From Gammaproteobacteria bacterium (lineage in GTDB: Bacteria > Pseudomonadota > Gammaproteobacteria > Pseudomonadales > Balneatricaceae), in the NCBI GenBank assembly GCA_028598985.1, contig JAQRMV010000011.1:1-41407 (forward strand): 41,407 nt of DNA, written 5' to 3'. Position numbers and translations under genes: made by a program. The notes under the pieces are model-generated. The model was not told the DNA's origin and did no database searches. It was given only the letters and a program-made list of their open reading frames with translations. Each line of letters starts with the position of its first letter. Position 1 is the first letter of the stretch. Below are positions 16,207 to 26,208 of the stretch, in pieces.

Positions 16207-18261
16207 ATGAAATCAATGAGTTATGCGTGCGGCGTGTGGGTGGAAGGTGTCGATGGCAAGATAAGTGGCTCCGAAGTACGCAATGCAATTAATGGACAAG
16301 TCATCTGTAATGTAAGCAGCGCAGGTGTAGATTTTGAAGCAATGATTGAGCACGGCCGCAATGTCGGTGGTGTAGCACTTAGAAATATGACCATTCATGA
16401 GCGTGCTAATGCCATAAAAAACCTTGCTAAATACCTGTTAACAAAAAAACACGACTTATACCAAATTTCAGCCAAAACAGGGGCTACTAAAAAAGATAGC
16501 TGGGTTGATATCGATGGTGGCTTAGCCACGATGTTTAGCTACTCAGGCATTGCGCGCAGAGAATTTGCTAATGAAAAATTTATTGTAGAAGGCCCACCAG
16601 AACCGCTTTCGGCGAATGGTAGCTTTGCAGGTCGACACATATTAACTTCAAAACAAGGTGTATCGGTACATATTAACGCCTTTAACTTCCCTTGCTGGGG
16701 CATGCTTGAAAAAATCGCCCCAAGTTTAATTGCTGGCGTCCCCGTTATTGTAAAGCCTGCGACGGTTTCCTCCTATGTGACTCAGGCTGTGGTTGAATAC
16801 ATCATTGAGTCTAAATTATTACCCGAAGGCTCTGTGCAGCTCATTTGTGGTGGCGTAGGCGATTTGCTAGACCACCTTAACGAGCAAGACGTGGTGACTT
16901 TTACTGGATCGGCTACTACGGGCAAGAAATTACGCTCTCACCCCAATATTGTAGATAACAGCATCCCCTTTAACATGGAAGCCGACTCCCTTAATTGTTC
17001 AATTTTGGGCGCAAGCGTAGGCGTCGAAGACCCTGAATTCGATTTGTTTGTTCAAGAAATTATTACAGAAATGACTGTCAAAGCGGGTCAAAAGTGTACG
17101 GCTATTAGGCGCATTATAGTGCCTTCCGTTAAAGTAGAGGCGGTGACTCAGGCGCTAAAGTTACAACTTGATAAGGTGGTCATGGGTAATCCTGCTGAAA
17201 AGGATGTGCGTATGGGGCCGCTTGTTGGTCGTAATCAATGTGCAGACATCAGGGATACGGTTGCTGTTCTTAGCCAGCATTGTGAGGTTATTTATGGCGG
17301 TAATGATGTTGACATGCAGCTAGTGGGAGACGGGGTGGCGCAAGAAGCGTTTTACCCGCCAACCTTGTTGTATTGTGAGCAACCTCTTACCACCAATGCT
17401 CCCCATAGTATTGAAGCCTTTGGCCCCGTTAGTACTATTATGCCTTATGATTCTATTGAGCAAGCTGTCGCCATTGCTCGTTTAGGCAGAGGCAGCTTAG
17501 TGGGTTCTATTGTGACCTATGATGACCAGGAAGCTACCCAAATTATAATGGCTGCCGCAGCCTTCCATGGGCGTATGTTGGTACTTAATCGAGATTGTGC
17601 TGGAGAATCCACTGGTCACGGTTCACCACTGCCTACCTTGGTGCATGGTGGCCCAGGGCGAGCGGGTGGTGGCGAAGAATTGGGAGGTTCCCGTGCTATT
17701 AAACACTACATGCAACGTACAGCCATCCAAGGGTCGCCAACCTCTTTAATGGCCATCACCCGTGAATATATGGCCGGTGCTATAACCTCCAGTACTGATC
17801 GTCACCCATTCCGTAAATACTTTGAAGAATTAGTAGTGGGGGAAAGTTTAACCACCCATCGTCGCACCGTTACCGAAGCTGATATCGTGAATTTTGGTTG
17901 TCTGTCGGGCGATCATTTTTATGCCCATTTTGATGAAATAGCCGCCAAAGATTCATTGTTTGGACAAAGAGTTGCCCACGGTTATTTTATCATCTCGGCA
18001 GCCGCTGGTATGTTTGTTGATCCAGCCCCAGGCCCCGTGTTAGCTAACTATGGAATGGAAAACCTACGCTTTGTAGAACCCGTGCACATAGGTGACACCA
18101 TACAAGTAAAAATAACCGCAAAGAAGAAAATTAAAAAAGACCAACGTCCAGAAGAAAAAAGCCCCACCGGGGTGGTGTTATGGGACGTACAGGTCACTAA
18201 CCAAGATCAAGTCATTGTGGCACTGTATGATATTTTGACATTGGTTGAGCGTAAAGAATAA
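16207..18261 (+). CDS. paaZ: PaaZ: oxepin-CoA hydrolase / 3-oxo-5,6-dehydrosuberyl-CoA semialdehyde dehydrogenase
   Basis: Bifunctional enzyme that opens the oxepin-CoA ring and oxidises the resulting aldehyde. It has 684 residues (E. coli 681). The N-terminal ALDH domain (about 1-530) has general base E258 in NMEADSLN and nucleophile C297 in GQKCTAIRR. The C-terminal MaoC hydratase domain (about 550-684) has D569 and H574 in [12 protein letters not shown], spaced as in the E. coli enzyme, and [11 protein letters not shown]. Both activities should be intact. The ATG at 16207 has only a weak ribosome site; an in-frame ATG three codons later is an alternative. It is transcribed from its own promoter, divergent from paaK and convergent with paaY, with a 19-base gap between the stops. 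Confidence 0.96.
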   Translation: MKSMSYACGVWVEGVDGKISGSEVRNAINGQVICNVSSAGVDFEAMIEHGRNVGGVALRNMTIHERANAIKNLAKYLLTKKHDLYQISAKTGATKKDSWVDIDGGLATMFSYSGIARREFANEKFIVEGPPEPLSANGSFAGRHILTSKQGVSVHINAFNFPCWGMLEKIAPSLIAGVPVIVKPATVSSYVTQAVVEYIIESKLLPEGSVQLICGGVGDLLDHLNEQDVVTFTGSATTGKKLRSHPNIVDNSIPFNMEADSLNCSILGASVGVEDPEFDLFVQEIITEMTVKAGQKCTAIRRIIVPSVKVEAVTQALKLQLDKVVMGNPAEKDVRMGPLVGRNQCADIRDTVAVLSQHCEVIYGGNDVDMQLVGDGVAQEAFYPPTLLYCEQPLTTNAPHSIEAFGPVSTIMPYDSIEQAVAIARLGRGSLVGSIVTYDDQEATQIIMAAAAFHGRMLVLNRDCAGESTGHGSPLPTLVHGGPGRAGGGEELGGSRAIKHYMQRTAIQGSPTSLMAITREYMAGAITSSTDRHPFRKYFEELVVGESLTTHRRTVTEADIVNFGCLSGDHFYAHFDEIAAKDSLFGQRVAHGYFIISAAAGMFVDPAPGPVLANYGMENLRFVEPVHIGDTIQVKITAKKKIKKDQRPEEKSPTGVVLWDVQVTNQDQVIVALYDILTLVERKE

Positions 18262-18280
18262 AGATAGAAAGTGATCTGTA

Positions 18281-18871
18281 CTAACTGTTTTTAGGCTGAT
18301 GGCTACTGGTATTAAAACGCGGGCGATTTGGCTGTACCTGAGCTAAAGGCTGAACGAGTTGTAAGCTTGTATGGCAGCGTTGGGTGAGGTGTTGATATTC
18401 AACAGTGCCGTTGCTTTTCCAAGCCACTTCTTGCTCGCTTAAAGGCCGTTTTACAGAGGCAGGGCTGCCAGCAAGTAGGCTTCTAGGAGCACACTCAAAG
18501 CCAGATTTAACAAAAGCAGTGGCAGCGACAAGGGATTCGTCGCCAATGACCGCGCCGTCCATGACGACGGCGTTCATGCCCACTAGAGCATTACGACCAA
18601 TGTGGCAACCGTGTAATACAGCACCGTGACCAATGTGTCCGTCGCGTTCAATGACGCAGTCTTTGCCGGGAAAGCTGTGCATCACGCAGGTGTCTTGAAT
18701 ATTGCTGCCTTGCTTGAGCACTATGCGGCCAAAGTCGCCGCGCAGAACAGCATTGGGGCCAACGTAGCAGCCTTGGCCAATAATGACGTCGCCAATTAAC
18801 ACGGCAGTAGGGTGTACGTAGGCACTAGGGTCAACAACAGGAATAAGGTCTTCTATTGCATAAATTGGCAT
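18281..18871 (-). CDS. paaY: PaaY: hexapeptide-repeat acyl-CoA thioesterase
   Basis: Left-handed beta-helix protein of the gamma-carbonic-anhydrase-like group. It has 196 residues, exactly the E. coli PaaY length. Hexapeptide repeats run through about residues 20-140 ([22 protein letters not shown]..., [29 protein letters not shown]), with metal-binding His residues in GHIGHG. In E. coli PaaY hydrolyses toxic dead-end CoA esters of the pathway. Here it is inverted inside the cluster, between paaZ and paaG on the other strand, so it needs its own promoter in the 98 bases shared with paaG. Confidence 0.92.
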   Translation of the reverse strand: MPIYAIEDLIPVVDPSAYVHPTAVLIGDVIIGQGCYVGPNAVLRGDFGRIVLKQGSNIQDTCVMHSFPGKDCVIERDGHIGHGAVLHGCHIGRNALVGMNAVVMDGAVIGDESLVAATAFVKSGFECAPRSLLAGSPASVKRPLSEQEVAWKSNGTVEYQHLTQRCHTSLQLVQPLAQVQPNRPRFNTSSHQPKNS

Positions 18872-18969
18872 GGTGAATTCCGGATAAAAAGTTAACTAAT
18901 GTGGAGGTTAATGGTTACTTATAAAACCATTGCTGTCTACACATTCAAAATATTATTGAGGAATTGTTG
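18872..18969. promoter_or_regulatory. Divergent paaY/paaG intergenic region
   Basis: The 98 bases between the paaY and paaG starts must carry promoters in both directions. An inverted repeat AATGGTT (18910-18916) / AACCATT (18925-18931) surrounds TATAA. The stretch CTACACATTC...TATTATTGA partly recalls the paaK-side operator arm TACACTTTATTGA, but with an insertion, so the match is weak. GAGG at 18958-18961 is the paaG ribosome site. Confidence 0.4.
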
Positions 18970-19761
18970 ATGAAATTCGAAACAATTATTTACCAAATCA
19001 ATCGTGGTGTAGGCGTACTGACGTTAAATAGACCCGCCACTCTAAATAGCTTTACTAGCTTAATGCATGAAGAGGTAAAAGTGGCCATTAACGACGCTAA
19101 AATCAATAGCTCAGTGCGGTGTTTGGTGATTACCGGAGCAGGCCGAGGTTTTTGTGCTGGCCAAGATCTTGGTGATAGAGCCGTTAAGGTGGCCGCTGAA
19201 GGACCAGATTTGGGAGACTCAATTGAACGTAATTACAATCCTTTGATCCGCAATCTTATGGCCATGGAAAAACCAGTCATTTGCGCTGTTAACGGTGTTG
19301 CAGCTGGTGCGGGTGCAAGCATTGCCCTTGCTTGCGATATTGTTTTGGCTGCTCGTAGTGCTAAGTTCGTACAAGCGTTTTGCAAAATAGGCTTGGTACC
19401 TGACTCAGGCGGCACCTTTAACTTACCCCGCGCTTTAGGTCTGCCTAGGGCTAAAGGGCTGGCTCTATTAGGCGATAAGCTGTCTGCAGAACAGGCGGAA
19501 AAATGGGGCATGATTTGGCAATGTGTAGACGATGAGGCGCTAATGAAAGAGACCTTAGAGATAGCAGAGCACCTAGCTACACAACCTACCAAAGGATTGG
19601 CAATGATTAAAAAACTGCTTAATGAGTCATTTTCTAACCCACTACACCAGCAGCTAGAAATTGAAAAAGATGCCATGCAGTCATTGGGAAAATCGGACGA
19701 CTATCGCGAAGGTGTCAGTGCCTTTATGGAAAAGCGCCAACCTTATTTTACTGGCCAATAA
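18970..19761 (+). CDS. paaG: PaaG: 1,2-epoxyphenylacetyl-CoA isomerase
   Basis: Crotonase-fold isomerase that converts ring-1,2-epoxyphenylacetyl-CoA to oxepin-CoA and later shifts double bonds in the pathway. It has 263 residues (E. coli 262) and matches PaaG throughout: GAGRGFCAGQDLGDR, VAAGAGASIALACDIV (oxyanion hole), the acidic residue in GLVPDSGGTFNLPR, and LLGDKLSAEQAEKWGMIWQ. The ATG at 18970 is chosen because GAGG at 18958-18961 is eight bases away; two in-frame TTG codons directly before it are too close. One base separates its stop from the paaI start. Confidence 0.95.
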   Translation: MKFETIIYQINRGVGVLTLNRPATLNSFTSLMHEEVKVAINDAKINSSVRCLVITGAGRGFCAGQDLGDRAVKVAAEGPDLGDSIERNYNPLIRNLMAMEKPVICAVNGVAAGAGASIALACDIVLAARSAKFVQAFCKIGLVPDSGGTFNLPRALGLPRAKGLALLGDKLSAEQAEKWGMIWQCVDDEALMKETLEIAEHLATQPTKGLAMIKKLLNESFSNPLHQQLEIEKDAMQSLGKSDDYREGVSAFMEKRQPYFTGQ

Positions 19762-19762
19762 C

Positions 19763-20212
19763 ATGACCCAGCAAATGAATGATAACCAACTCGCTAAAGC
19801 CTGTGCAGACCATATGTTGAGCCAAGATTTGGCCTCCAAAACCTTAGGCATTGCGATTGTTAATGTTGAATGTGGTTTTGCGACAGCTACCATGACAATC
19901 ACCGATACCATGTTAAATGGCCATAAAACCTGCCATGGCGGCATGATATTTACCCTGGCCGATAGCGCCTTTGCGTTTGCGTGTAATTCGCAGAATCATG
20001 CAACGGTGGCTGCAGGATGTACCATAGATTTCTTACGTCCTGCCCTGAAGGGCGATCTGCTCACTGCTGTAGCCACGCAAAGCTATCAGGGTAAACGCAG
20101 TGGTATTTATCAGGTGGAAGTGACCAACCAAAATGCGCAACTCATCGCACTATTTAAGGGCAATGCTGCACGAATTAATGGCAGTGTATTACCTGAATCG
20201 AGGAATAACTAA
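19763..20212 (+). CDS. paaI: PaaI: hydroxyphenylacetyl-CoA thioesterase
   Basis: Hot-dog-fold thioesterase that rescues CoA from stalled or hydroxylated phenylacetyl-CoA intermediates. It has about 149 residues (E. coli 140). The active-site stretch is NGHKTCHGGMIFTLADSAFA, with the HGG turn and catalytic Asp. It starts one base after paaG, and its last base is the first base of the paaJ start (TAATG). An in-frame extension upstream into paaG is not needed. An ATG four codons in is an alternative start. Confidence 0.93.
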   Translation: MTQQMNDNQLAKACADHMLSQDLASKTLGIAIVNVECGFATATMTITDTMLNGHKTCHGGMIFTLADSAFAFACNSQNHATVAAGCTIDFLRPALKGDLLTAVATQSYQGKRSGIYQVEVTNQNAQLIALFKGNAARINGSVLPESRNN

Positions 20213-21414
20213 TGAATGATGCTTTTATCTGTGACGCTATTAGAACACCGTTTGGCCGCTATGGGGGCGCTCTTTCAAGTGTACGTGCAGACGATTTGGG
20301 TGCGATCCCTATTAAGGCACTGATGCAACGTAACCCTAGTGTTGAGTGGGCCGGTGTTGACGATATTTTCTATGGTTGTGCCAATCAGGCAGGTGAAGAC
20401 AACCGCAATGTGGCTCGCATGAGTGGTTTATTGGCTGGCTTGCCGGTGGATGTACCAGGCGTCACGCTAAATAGGCTTTGTGGCTCAGGCATTGATGCCG
20501 TGGGCACGGGTGCAAGGGCCATACGCAGTGGTGAAGCCGATTTAATTATTGCCGGTGGTGTTGAGTCTATGTCGCGTGCCCCCTTTGTTATGGGTAAGGC
20601 AAATACGGCGTTTAGCCGCCAAGCCGAAATGTATGATACCACCATAGGTTGGCGTTTTATTAACAAGCTAATGAAGCAACAGTATGGTGTTGATTCAATG
20701 CCAGAAACAGCCGAAAACGTGGCTGAGCAGTTTAACATTGACCGTGTTTCTCAAGATTCCTTTGCATTTTCCAGTCAAACACGCGCTCAGAAAGCTCAAA
20801 ACGAAGGCCTCTTTGCACAAGAAATTGTGCCTGTAATTATTCCTCAACGAAAAAAACCCGATGTGATTTTTTCTGCAGATGAACACTTACGGCTCAGTAG
20901 TTTAGAAACTCTTAGTAAATTAGCCACGCCATTTCGTGAAGGCGGCAGCGTAACTGCGGGTAATGCGTCCGGGGTTAATGATGGTGCCTGCGCTTTGTTA
21001 TTGGCGTCAAGCGAGGGTATTAAGCGTCATGGTTTAACGGCAAAAGCGCGCATAGTAGGTATGGCCGCAGCTGGCTTAGCCCCCAGCATTATGGGTTATG
21101 GTCCAGTGGCGGCCACTCAAAAAGTGCTTGAGAAAACCGGTCTGAGCCTTGCTCAAATGGATGTCATTGAATTGAATGAAGCCTTTGCTGCTCAAGGGCT
21201 GGCAGTAATGCGGGCATTGGGAATAGCGGATGACGCGGCACATGTTAACCCCAATGGCGGAGCGATTGCTTTAGGCCATCCGCTTGGCGCAAGTGGCGCA
21301 AGGTTAGTGACCACAGCCATGTACCAGTTGCATCGAACCCGTGGTCAATATGCTTTATGCACTATGTGTGTAGGTGTTGGCCAAGGTATTGCGATGATTA
21401 TTGAGCGCGTGTAA
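20212..21414 (+). CDS. paaJ: PaaJ: 3-oxoadipyl-CoA / 3-oxo-5,6-dehydrosuberyl-CoA thiolase
   Basis: Thiolase acting twice in the pathway, releasing acetyl-CoA from 3-oxo-5,6-dehydrosuberyl-CoA and later from 3-oxoadipyl-CoA to give succinyl-CoA. It has 400 residues. The acyl-accepting C90 lies in LNRLCGSGIDA, the active-site His in GGAIALGHPLGASGARL, and the second Cys in CTMCVGVGQGIA. PcaF of the beta-ketoadipate pathway is a close homologue, but the position among paa genes decides the name. Its start overlaps the paaI stop by one base. Confidence 0.94.
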   Translation: MNDAFICDAIRTPFGRYGGALSSVRADDLGAIPIKALMQRNPSVEWAGVDDIFYGCANQAGEDNRNVARMSGLLAGLPVDVPGVTLNRLCGSGIDAVGTGARAIRSGEADLIIAGGVESMSRAPFVMGKANTAFSRQAEMYDTTIGWRFINKLMKQQYGVDSMPETAENVAEQFNIDRVSQDSFAFSSQTRAQKAQNEGLFAQEIVPVIIPQRKKPDVIFSADEHLRLSSLETLSKLATPFREGGSVTAGNASGVNDGACALLLASSEGIKRHGLTAKARIVGMAAAGLAPSIMGYGPVAATQKVLEKTGLSLAQMDVIELNEAFAAQGLAVMRALGIADDAAHVNPNGGAIALGHPLGASGARLVTTAMYQLHRTRGQYALCTMCVGVGQGIAMIIERV

Positions 21415-21444
21415 ATAATGAATGGCACAAATAAGGTGAATAAA

Positions 21445-22413
21445 ATGAGTGATCACACTAAATTAGAAGTAGAACACGAACTAGAAATTGCCTTTCAGGC
21501 AAAGATTGACGATGAGCAGAAAGTTGAGCCTAAAGATTGGATGCCGGAGGGCTATCGAAAAAACTTAATTCGGCAAATGTCACAACATGCTCACTCAGAA
21601 GTGATTGGTATGCAACCCGAAGGTAACTGGATTACCCGCGCACCTTCATTACGGCGTAAGGCGGTATTGCTAGCCAAGGTACAAGATGAAGCTGGCCATG
21701 GCTTATACCTCTACAGTGCCACCGAAACTTTAGGCATATCTAGATCACAAATGATTGAAGCCCTACAAACAGGCACTGCAAAATACGCCTCTATTTTTAA
21801 CTACCCAACGCAAACTTGGGGCGACATGGGGGCTATTGGTTGGCTAGTGGATGGTGCAGCGATATGTAACCAGGTGTCACTACAGCGCACCTCTTATGGT
21901 CCCTATGCTAGGGGCATGATTCGTATCTGTAAGGAAGAGAGCTTTCATCAACGCCAAGGGTATCAAATCATGATTGAGCTGGCCCACGGCACACCAGCTC
22001 AGAAAAAAATGGCACAGGATTCACTCAATCGTTTTTACTGGCCATCACTGATGATGTTTGGCCCCCACGATTCTGATTCTGCCCATTCAGCAAAATCAAT
22101 GAAGTGGAAGATAAAACGTGAAACCAATGATGACTTACGCCAAAAGTTTATTGATCAAACGGTTTCTCAAATTGAATACTTGGGCCTAGAACACCCAGAT
22201 AAGGCCCTTGTGTGGAATGAAGAACGAAATCACTATGACAGTAGCGACCTTGATTGGGATGAGTTTTATAGCGTCATCAATGGTAATGGCCATTGTAATC
22301 GCCAGCGCATTCAGCATCACATTAAAGCCCATGAAGAAGGTGCATGGGTACGCGAAGCAATGGCCGCTTATAAGCAAAAGAAACAATTAAAAAACGCCAC
22401 AAACGCAGCTTAG
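21445..22413 (+). CDS. paaA: PaaA: phenylacetyl-CoA epoxidase catalytic subunit
   Basis: Diiron subunit of the multicomponent epoxidase that oxidises phenylacetyl-CoA to the ring epoxide. It has about 322 residues (E. coli 309). Ferritin-like metal motifs are visible: [14 protein letters not shown] and [13 protein letters not shown], plus the conserved [20 protein letters not shown] at the N terminus and WKIKRETND in the middle. I chose the ATG at 21445, which has AAGG eight bases upstream; an ATG at 21418 would add nine residues but has no ribosome site. It heads the epoxidase block paaABCDE. Confidence 0.95.
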   Translation: MSDHTKLEVEHELEIAFQAKIDDEQKVEPKDWMPEGYRKNLIRQMSQHAHSEVIGMQPEGNWITRAPSLRRKAVLLAKVQDEAGHGLYLYSATETLGISRSQMIEALQTGTAKYASIFNYPTQTWGDMGAIGWLVDGAAICNQVSLQRTSYGPYARGMIRICKEESFHQRQGYQIMIELAHGTPAQKKMAQDSLNRFYWPSLMMFGPHDSDSAHSAKSMKWKIKRETNDDLRQKFIDQTVSQIEYLGLEHPDKALVWNEERNHYDSSDLDWDEFYSVINGNGHCNRQRIQHHIKAHEEGAWVREAMAAYKQKKQLKNATNAA

Positions 22414-22452
22414 TGCTTTCGCAACAAAAGCTACACAGGAAGGAGAGATACC

Positions 22453-22740
22453 ATGACTACAGAAAAACTTGAATTATTTGAAGTGTTTGTGCGCCCAAAG
22501 CGTGGGCTAGATCATAAACACGTAGGTAGCTTGCACGCTGAAGATAAAGAGCAAGCCTTAGAGTATGCACGGGACGTTTATACCCGTCGCACCGAAGGCA
22601 TCAGTATTTGGGTGGTTAAATCAGGCGATATTTGTGCCTCACAAGAAGACGACCGTGAGAGCTTTTTTGACCCATCGGATGACAAACCATATCGGCATGC
22701 CACCTATTATCCTTTGCCCAAAGAAATCAGCAATATGTAA
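22453..22740 (+). CDS. paaB: PaaB: phenylacetyl-CoA epoxidase structural subunit
   Basis: Small subunit of the epoxidase complex, 95 residues as in E. coli, which bridges PaaAC heterodimers. The sequence ELFEVFVRPKRGLDHKHVGSL at its start and RTEGISIWVVKSGDICAS in the middle are diagnostic. It has a very strong ribosome site (AGGAAGGAGAG, 22437-22447), seven bases from the ATG, which suits a small subunit needed in stoichiometric amounts. Confidence 0.95.
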   Translation: MTTEKLELFEVFVRPKRGLDHKHVGSLHAEDKEQALEYARDVYTRRTEGISIWVVKSGDICASQEDDRESFFDPSDDKPYRHATYYPLPKEISNM

Positions 22741-22754
22741 GCAGGAGCCTTTTT

Positions 22755-23537
22755 ATGACTCAATCTACTCAAAATAAAGTGGATAGTAAGCAAGACCTAA
22801 TTAACTACCTTGTGCGTTTGGGCGATGACTCAATCGTATTAGGTCATCGGGTATCTGAATGGGTAAGTAATGGCCCTTTCTTAGAAGAAGATATCGCCCT
22901 AGGGAACGTGGCACTGGATTATATTGGCCGTGCACGGCTGTTCTACGGGCATGCCGCAACGCTATCTGAAGACGGTAAAACGGAGGATGATTTTGCTTTT
23001 TTGCGGGACGAGCGTGAGTTTGAAAACTATTTAATTAACGAGCTGCCCCGGGGCGATTTTGCCTATACTATTGTGCGCCAGTTATTAGTAGATCTATACA
23101 ATAAACACCATTTACAAGCACTAAAATCATCTACTGATGAAACCTTGGTAGCTATTGCCGAAAAAGCCTCTAAAGAGACCAGCTACCACTGTCGCCGTAG
23201 TACGTCATGGGCCCTTAGGTTAGGTGATGGTACACAAGAAAGTAAGCGCCGAATGCAATTGGCTGTTGATGACATATGGGGTTATAGCCATGAGTTATTC
23301 GAAGTAGATGCCCTAGAACAGCGGTTAATAGACGCTGGTATTGCGGTGGATTGTGAACAGTTAAAACAACAGTGGTTGGCCGATGTGGAAGAGGTGTTTG
23401 AAGAAGCCGGCCTAACCATACCTGAAGCCACATGGGCCGTTCGCGGCGGCAGAAAAGGTTATCACACCGAGCATTTAGGGCACTTGCTAACACAAATGCA
23501 ATTTGTACATCGCTCCTTCCCTGGCGCTACTTGGTAA
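22755..23537 (+). CDS. paaC: PaaC: phenylacetyl-CoA epoxidase non-catalytic ferritin-like subunit
   Basis: Partner of PaaA in the epoxidase core; it has a ferritin-like fold but lacks a full diiron site. It has 260 residues (E. coli 248). Typical segments are YLVRLGDDSIVLGHRVSEW, IALGNVALDYIGRARLFYGHA, LRDEREFENYLINELPRGDFAYTIVRQ and RGGRKGYHTEHLGHLLTQMQ. AGGAG at 22743-22747 precedes the ATG by seven bases. Confidence 0.95.
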   Translation: MTQSTQNKVDSKQDLINYLVRLGDDSIVLGHRVSEWVSNGPFLEEDIALGNVALDYIGRARLFYGHAATLSEDGKTEDDFAFLRDEREFENYLINELPRGDFAYTIVRQLLVDLYNKHHLQALKSSTDETLVAIAEKASKETSYHCRRSTSWALRLGDGTQESKRRMQLAVDDIWGYSHELFEVDALEQRLIDAGIAVDCEQLKQQWLADVEEVFEEAGLTIPEATWAVRGGRKGYHTEHLGHLLTQMQFVHRSFPGATW

Positions 23538-23553
23538 TCTTATCAGTACTTAT

Positions 23554-24114
23554 ATGGCCACACTTATGACAACTACACAGATGCAGCTGATTCCTACTAA
23601 ATCGAGCCTTCAATATGAACGCGAACAATTTCGTAACGAATCTAATGTCCCACACCTGTGGGCCTTGTTAGATGAAGTAACAGACCCCGAAATTCCCGTT
23701 TTATCCCTCTGGGATATCGGCATATTGAAAGACATTAGTCAGCAGGACCAAAGCGTCACAGTTGTCATTACCCCTACCTATTCGGGCTGTCCAGCCATGG
23801 ATGTTATCCGTGAAGACATTACCGCTGCGTTAACCAAGTATGGCATTGCTCAGGTTAATGTTGAGCTTGAACTTACGCCTGCTTGGACCACTGATTGGAT
23901 GACTAACAAAGGCCGCGAGCAACTGCGTGGTTATGGTATAGCGCCACCGGTGGATACGGTAGATAGAGTGTTGACGCAAGATACACAAGTGCAATGCCCC
24001 CATTGTGGTTCCCATGCAACACGGTTGGTCAGTGAGTTTGCTTCTACAGCCTGTAAAGCACTATTTCAGTGCAATGATTGCAGCGAACCCTTTGATTTAT
24101 TTAAACATATTTAG
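23554..24114 (+). CDS. paaD: PaaD: epoxidase maturation protein
   Basis: DUF59/MIP18-type protein needed for assembly of the epoxidase iron-sulfur reductase or diiron centre. The core has LLDEVTDPEIPVLSLWDIGIL, TPTYSGCPAMDV and ELTPAWTTDWMT. A C-terminal zinc-ribbon-like CPHCGSH...STACKALFQCNDC ends in EPFDLFKHI, all as in E. coli PaaD. The start is uncertain: ATGs at 23554 (186 residues), 23566 and 23581 are all in frame, and none has a clear ribosome site. E. coli PaaD is about 165 residues, so the extra N terminus may not be translated. Confidence 0.9.
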   Translation: MATLMTTTQMQLIPTKSSLQYEREQFRNESNVPHLWALLDEVTDPEIPVLSLWDIGILKDISQQDQSVTVVITPTYSGCPAMDVIREDITAALTKYGIAQVNVELELTPAWTTDWMTNKGREQLRGYGIAPPVDTVDRVLTQDTQVQCPHCGSHATRLVSEFASTACKALFQCNDCSEPFDLFKHI

Positions 24115-24123
24115 GTGATAATT

Positions 24124-25221
24124 GTGGCAGATACAAATTTTTATACACTAACCATAGACGAAGTTAAGCCAGAAACCCAGACCGCCGTTAGGGTTGGCTT
24201 TAAGGTGCCCGAAGCACTAAAACACACCTTTGTTTTTAACCCTGGTCAGTTTTTAACCTTACAAATAACCATCGATGGCACTCCAGTGCGTCGCTCTTAT
24301 TCTATTTGTAGTGGTGTTGATGACGGGCACTTACGGGTAGGGATTAAACGCGTAAGAGGCGGAGTTTTTTCTAATCATGCCAACGACCACTTTAAGGTGG
24401 GTGACTCTATAGAAGTGATGCCGCCCCAAGGTCAATTTAGTCCGCAGTTAGACGCTAAACATCAAAAAAACTACATGTGTCTAGCGGTGGGCAGTGGCAT
24501 TACCCCAATTTTATCGATTATTTCTTCATTATTGAGTCGTGAACCTCAGAGCATGGTAAGCCTAGTTTATGGCAATAAACGCACCAATACGGTGATGTTT
24601 AAAGAAGAGCTAAGCTTTCTAAAAAGTCGATACTTAAATCGTTTTAAGTGGGTTAATATCATGAGCCAAGAAGATCAGGGCTCTGATACATTAAAGGGTA
24701 AAGTCGATAACAAAAGAGGCTATTTGTTACAAAAGCATAAGATTATTAATATCCTTGAGACCAGTGAGGCTTTTATTTGTGGGCCAGAGTCTATGATCTC
24801 AGAGGTCTCCCATGGTTTTAGATTAGAAGGCCTTGCCAACGAACAAATTCATTATGAGCTGTTTTCAAATTCATCGGCTGATTCAGACATTATGTTGGAA
24901 AAATCTCGCCAGCGCATTCAACAGTATGGTGAAGATAAAACCAGTAAGGTCACCGTTATTTCTGATGGGCGCGCTATCGACTTCGACCTAGCCACGGTAG
25001 GCTCTAACATTTTAGACGCAGGTATGGACAATGGCATAGAGTTGCCATATTCCTGTAAAGCTGGGGTTTGCTCTACCTGTAAAGCCAAGTTAATAAAAGG
25101 CCAAGTAGATATGGATATTAGCCATGGCCTTGAGCCCCACGAAGTAGAAGCGGGCTTTATATTAACCTGTCAGGCACACCCAGTGTCGGATGAAGTGATT
25201 GTTAGCTTTGACGATCGGTAA
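24124..25221 (+). CDS. paaE: PaaE: phenylacetyl-CoA epoxidase reductase subunit
   Basis: NADPH:ferredoxin-type reductase feeding electrons to PaaA. It has about 365 residues (E. coli 356). Domain order: FAD-binding barrel with RRSYSIC and GGVFSNHA, NAD(P)-binding domain with LAVGSGITPILSII and EAFICGPESM, and a C-terminal plant-type [2Fe-2S] domain with LPYSCKAGVCSTC and a fourth Cys in LTCQAHP. The GTG at 24124 is preferred because AGGTGA at 24113-24118 stands five bases before it. A GTG at 24115, directly after the paaD stop, is the other option. Confidence 0.94.
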   Translation: MADTNFYTLTIDEVKPETQTAVRVGFKVPEALKHTFVFNPGQFLTLQITIDGTPVRRSYSICSGVDDGHLRVGIKRVRGGVFSNHANDHFKVGDSIEVMPPQGQFSPQLDAKHQKNYMCLAVGSGITPILSIISSLLSREPQSMVSLVYGNKRTNTVMFKEELSFLKSRYLNRFKWVNIMSQEDQGSDTLKGKVDNKRGYLLQKHKIINILETSEAFICGPESMISEVSHGFRLEGLANEQIHYELFSNSSADSDIMLEKSRQRIQQYGEDKTSKVTVISDGRAIDFDLATVGSNILDAGMDNGIELPYSCKAGVCSTCKAKLIKGQVDMDISHGLEPHEVEAGFILTCQAHPVSDEVIVSFDDR

Positions 25222-25272
25222 GTTTTGGATTAGGGTGGCTACAATTTAACCACGCAGACTTAGGTCCTAAAA

Positions 25273-26208
25273 GTGAAAGATAAGCACAAACGCACGATAA
25301 AAATACAACAACACATTAAAGACAGTAGTGTGAGCTGTACGTCTATGGTGGTGACGGTATTTGGTGATGTGGTGTCCCAACATGGGAGTTGGGTGTCGTT
25401 AGCCAGCCTCATTCAAGTGTTAGAACCTTTTGGTTTTAACGAGCGCCAAATCAGGACGTCTGTGTATAGGCTAGTGCAAAATGATTGGCTGCAAGTGAAT
25501 AAAGTGGGCCGCTGCAGTTATTATTGTTTTACAAATACCGCCACGGGGCATTATGAAAAAGCAGCTCGGCGTATATACGCTGTTAATCAACAGGACTGGG
25601 ATCATAATTGGACTTTGGTGTTGCCTGTATCTGTGCCCGATGAGAAAAATGAAGCCTTTAAAAAAAGTTTGATATGGCAAGGTTTTAACACCTTAAGCAG
25701 CGGGCTATATGCCCACCCATCGTCAGATCGTTCGTCTTTAGATGAATTGATTCATGAGCTAGGCTTGATTAATGACCTAGTAGTGTTTAGTGCCTCAACG
25801 TCGGATTTAAACTCTCAAGGTGTGTTAAAAAACCTCATAAAAAACCGCTGGAAATTGCCCGAATTAGAAGCGTATTACCAAACCTTTTTAGATTTTTATC
25901 GGCCTATATGTCAAAAAATATTTTTAACATTGCCTGACCCCGCAGAGTGTTTATTGCTGCGCCAGGTCATGATCCATGATTATCGGCGTATTTTGTTACG
26001 CGACCCAGATTTTCCAGCAGCTATGTTGCCACCAGGCTGGGTGGGCCATGAGGCCCAAGATTTGGTAAAACGAACCTACAAGATACTGGCAGAGCCCTCA
26101 AATTATTATATCGGGGAAAAAATGAATAATGCGCAAGGACCCATGCCAGAACCCAATCAACGTTTTTATACCCGCTTTGGCGGCTTAAAAGCCCATGGTA
26201 ACTACTAA
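25273..26208 (+). CDS. paaX: PaaX: phenylacetyl-CoA-responsive repressor
   Basis: GntR-like winged-helix repressor that in E. coli is released by phenylacetyl-CoA. It has 311 residues (E. coli 316). The N-terminal winged helix covers about residues 20-90 (SMVVTVFGDVVSQHGSWVSL, then RQIRTSVYRLVQNDWL). The C-terminal PaaX domain holds IHDYRRILLRDPDFPAAMLPPGW and ends RFYTRFGGLK. It starts at GTG 25273, 51 bases after paaE, so it is co-transcribed with the pathway it controls. It is one candidate for binding the palindromes between paaK and paaZ. Confidence 0.93.
   Translation: MKDKHKRTIKIQQHIKDSSVSCTSMVVTVFGDVVSQHGSWVSLASLIQVLEPFGFNERQIRTSVYRLVQNDWLQVNKVGRCSYYCFTNTATGHYEKAARRIYAVNQQDWDHNWTLVLPVSVPDEKNEAFKKSLIWQGFNTLSSGLYAHPSSDRSSLDELIHELGLINDLVVFSASTSDLNSQGVLKNLIKNRWKLPELEAYYQTFLDFYRPICQKIFLTLPDPAECLLLRQVMIHDYRRILLRDPDFPAAMLPPGWVGHEAQDLVKRTYKILAEPSNYYIGEKMNNAQGPMPEPNQRFYTRFGGLKAHGNY

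Noticed and set aside
19661-19762. N-terminal extension of PaaI into paaG
   Set aside because: The 34 extra codons overlap paaG in another frame and have no counterpart in PaaI; the ATG at 19763 gives the family length.
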